Source: Nitrospinota bacterium
GTDB taxonomy: Bacteria > Nitrospinota > Nitrospinia > UBA9942
NCBI GenBank assembly: GCA_016234205.1
Contig: JACRGN010000239.1
Coordinates: 1-6,167 of the forward strand
Length of the DNA stretch: 6,167 bases
Direction of reading: 5' to 3'
Shown here: positions 5,301 to 6,167 of the stretch, piece after piece
How positions within the stretch are numbered: position 1 is the first letter of the stretch
Layout of the letters: the number at the start of each line of letters is the position of its first letter
Made by a program: the position numbers and the translations under genes
The notes under the pieces: model-generated
What the model was told of the DNA's origin: nothing
What the model saw: the letters and a program-made list of their open reading frames with translations, nothing else
Database searches by the model: none

Positions 5301-6167
5301 ATCTCCAGCTTGAGATAGATGAGCACAGTGCCGATGCAGGATTTATAACGAGGTGTGAGGCATTCTTTGACAGCCTTGAAAATACTAAGGAACTGGAGTT
5401 TGAGAAGAAAAGCAGAAAAGGCATAAATACATTTAATCATAAAGACAGGATTGTTTATCTTCCCTATATGTGTGACCATGCCTATTCTCTATCTGCATCC
5501 TTAAGGGCATGCGGTATAAATGCGGAAGTCCTCCCTGAGTCAGATGAAAAATCACTTGAAATCGGGAGGAGGTATACAACAGGCAAGGAGTGCCTCCCCT
5601 TTACAATTACAACGGGTGATATGATAAAGAAGACAAAGGAGAGCGGGTTTGACCCGTCAAAGATTGCCTTCTTTATGCCGACTGCCGATGGTCCATGCAG
5701 ATTCGGGCAGTACAGGAGTGTCCAGAGGCTCTTCCTGGATGAAATGGGATTAGCAGATGTCCCCATAATATCGCCTGATGCAAAGGATTCTTATGGTGAG
5801 TTTGGTGATTTGAGGACTAAATTCCGCAGGCTTGCATGGAGGGGGCTCGCGGCTACCGATATACTTCAAAAGATAACTCATGAGATAAGGCCTTATGAAA
5901 TTAATAAGGGCGAGACAGACAGCCTGTATAAGAAATGTCTAAATATGATATGCAAGGCAATAGAAGCTGGCGGGAATGAGATATTTGGAGTAATGGGGGA
6001 GATAAAAGATTTATACAAGGGTGTGGCAGTTGATAAAAAAGAGAAGAGGCCAATTATAGGATTGGTAGGCGAGATATATCTCAGGTCCCATTACTTTTCT
6101 AATCAGAATATAATAAGGAAGATAGAAGGGCTTGGAGGAGAGGTCTGGCTTACACCGATTGCGGAGT
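2318..6167 (+). CDS. Fused tandem activase / 2-hydroxyacyl-CoA dehydratase-like protein, C-terminus beyond window
   Basis: One open frame of 1283 codons without a stop; such proteins are usually about 1400 aa or more, so some 100-170 residues are missing. Activase domain 1 (about 17-285) has LGLDIGS (18-24), TGSGG (76-80), EMGGEDSK (114-121), CAAGTGSF (Cys145) and GRCSVF (Cys185). Activase domain 2 (about 352-610) repeats this: IGIDVGS (354-360), TGSG (413-416), EIGGQDSK (452-459), CAAGTGSF (Cys477) and DRCTVF (Cys517). In HgdC-type activases the two equivalent cysteines of each subunit hold a shared [4Fe-4S] cluster, and ATP hydrolysis drives low-potential electron transfer. A linker with Cys637, 640, 644 and 663 follows, then DUF2229 (from about 713; IGIPRVLYFYELFPYW) and COG3580/COG3581-HgdB-like parts with Cys763, 805, 976, 1052, 1092 and 1127. 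Probably a cytoplasmic Fe-S redox enzyme; the substrate is unknown. ATG 2318 is the first in-frame start after a stop at 2264-2266, but it has no good Shine-Dalgarno. Confidence 0.93.
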   Translation, partial: MDIKPLQDKSNQLDSIFLGLDIGSVSVKTVIVNHNRDIVENYYERHKGQPIQIVLNRLRDILNKTPIERISSVAVTGSGGEMVAKLLGADFVNEIVAHAKAVGKLYPHVRTVIEMGGEDSKLLLFKEDNGKGETVLEDFAMNTLCAAGTGSFLDQQAARIEVSIEKEFGEMALKSKHPPRIAGRCSVFAKSDMIHLQQIGTPVHEIVAGLCYAVARSFKSNIGRGKDFKKPIAFQGGVAANTGLVRAFEDILGLKEGELMIPQHNASMGAIGAVFVAMDDKVKHVPVSLPSNGSIGGSKQGTVSRFTGLSAIEDYLRTKKVIGGGLERLSSSDNGHNDIHTIKINTSKKTDVVIGIDVGSLSTNVVAIDRDRNVVARRYLRTASKPIDAVKRGLLEIGEEIGSHVNVVGVGTTGSGRYMTGDFAGADIVKNEITAQATASIHFEPHVDTIFEIGGQDSKYVSLKNGAVVDFEMNKVCAAGTGSFLEEQAEKLGISIENEFSNYAFNSFVPGKFGDRCTVFMESDLVSYQQKGAAKEDLVSGLAYSIVHNYLNRVVGDRRIGERILFQGGVAWNKAVVSAFEKITGKRVIVPPHHDVTGAIGVAILALNYIKRREGYKTNFKGFDLSNRKYKVSTFECKACANVCNVSKVQFENEKPHFYGARCEIFEVDKKKVENNTPDLFAEREKLVFANYDLRITNSELKFQIVNPKSQIRIGIPRVLYFYELFPYWNRFLRELGFEVVLSDVTNQNTIHSSMEKVTAETCFPIKVVHGHVLELIEKKVDYIFFPSFISMNKKDSEFPQSHSCPLIQSAPYIINAAINMEKSGVKLLTPPILFQRGDKTVEKELIKMGKELGVSPSKIKNAMEAAQDEQDRFANSIKKRGEEVINGLTDDDRAVVLISRPYNGCDSGLNLDLPKKLREMNVIAIPMDFLPLDTKDIADKYPDMYWRSGQKMIAAADFISKNKKLNAIYISNFKCGPDSFIDYHIKEEMGGKPYLQLEIDEHSADAGFITRCEAFFDSLENTKELEFEKKSRKGINTFNHKDRIVYLPYMCDHAYSLSASLRACGINAEVLPESDEKSLEIGRRYTTGKECLPFTITTGDMIKKTKESGFDPSKIAFFMPTADGPCRFGQYRSVQRLFLDEMGLADVPIISPDAKDSYGEFGDLRTKFRRLAWRGLAATDILQKITHEIRPYEINKGETDSLYKKCLNMICKAIEAGGNEIFGVMGEIKDLYKGVAVDKKEKRPIIGLVGEIYLRSHYFSNQNIIRKIEGLGGEVWLTPIAE
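4388..4453 (+). repeat. Dispersed-repeat-like insert translated in frame inside the activase gene
   Basis: A strikingly AT-rich stretch with short reiterated words (AATTAC, GATTTA, AAATTC-like, TAAATCC, AAATCCCAAATC) interrupts the otherwise G-rich coding sequence. It encodes residues 691-712, beginning NYDLRITN and ending IVNPKSQI, the peptide style produced by translated 'NYELRITN' dispersed repeats in many bacterial genomes. TTACAA (4404-4409) and TTGTAA (4431-4436) form a partial dyad. The frame is kept, and the DUF2229 domain resumes at once with RIGIPRVLYFYELFP (713-727). The insertion is inferred from composition and family memory, not from an alignment. Confidence 0.65.

Noticed and set aside
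2638..5766. Several antisense open frames of 70-109 codons on the minus strand across the activase gene.
   Set aside because: They lie wholly opposite a long, clearly conserved coding frame, have no recognisable motifs or ribosome binding sites, and are expected by chance opposite such a gene.

Overview
The window looks like a piece of a chromosome from an anaerobic bacterium with moderately low GC (roughly 40 % by eye). The long fused 2-hydroxyacyl-CoA dehydratase activase-type protein, the DUF2400/TIGR02757 protein, and the abundant ACCACAGAT-type and 'NYELRITN'-type dispersed repeats are what I would expect from a Nitrospirota, Desulfobacterota or candidate-phylum genome. That taxonomic guess rests on style and family distribution, not on a marker gene.

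Left part (1-1487), minus strand. Three genes read leftwards: a PAP2 phosphatase (918-1487, GTG start with a good ribosome binding site), a complete dUTPase (356-784), and the N-terminal 61 residues of a TIGR02757/DUF2400 protein (1-183). Both spacers between them hold foldback DNA. The first (about 800-941) is an ACCACAGAT-bounded inverted repeat with hexamer tandem repeats in its arms, and it also encodes the last residues and stop codon of the PAP2 protein. The second (220-348) is a compact three-stem element with perfect 16-bp outer arms.

Middle part (1488-2317). A divergent promoter region (about 1564-1634) faces both ways. To the right is a small self-contained transcription unit of two single-pass membrane microproteins (36 and 46 aa), each with a strong Shine-Dalgarno sequence, closed by a hairpin terminator (1980-2006). 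Neither can be named with certainty; the first resembles the tiny subunit IIa of ba3-type cytochrome oxidases in length and layout. A 366-bp gene-free stretch follows, with the terminator, a decamer repeat, two candidate promoters and a second ACCAC-type foldback (2162-2261).

Right part (2318-6167, open at the window end), plus strand. A single reading frame of at least 1283 codons encodes a giant fused protein: two tandem ASKHA-type activase domains, each with the two cluster-ligand cysteines, then a four-cysteine linker, a DUF2229 domain and HgdB/COG3580-COG3581-like regions. It is probably an ATP-driven low-potential electron-transfer enzyme related to 2-hydroxyacyl-CoA dehydratase/benzoyl-CoA reductase systems; its substrate is unknown. 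The linker before DUF2229 carries an in-frame peptide of about 22 residues that looks like a translated dispersed repeat.

The most notable things are the microprotein operon, the in-frame repeat insertion in the giant activase, the repeat that rewrote the PAP2 C-terminus, and the three-stem foldback between dUTPase and the TIGR02757 gene.
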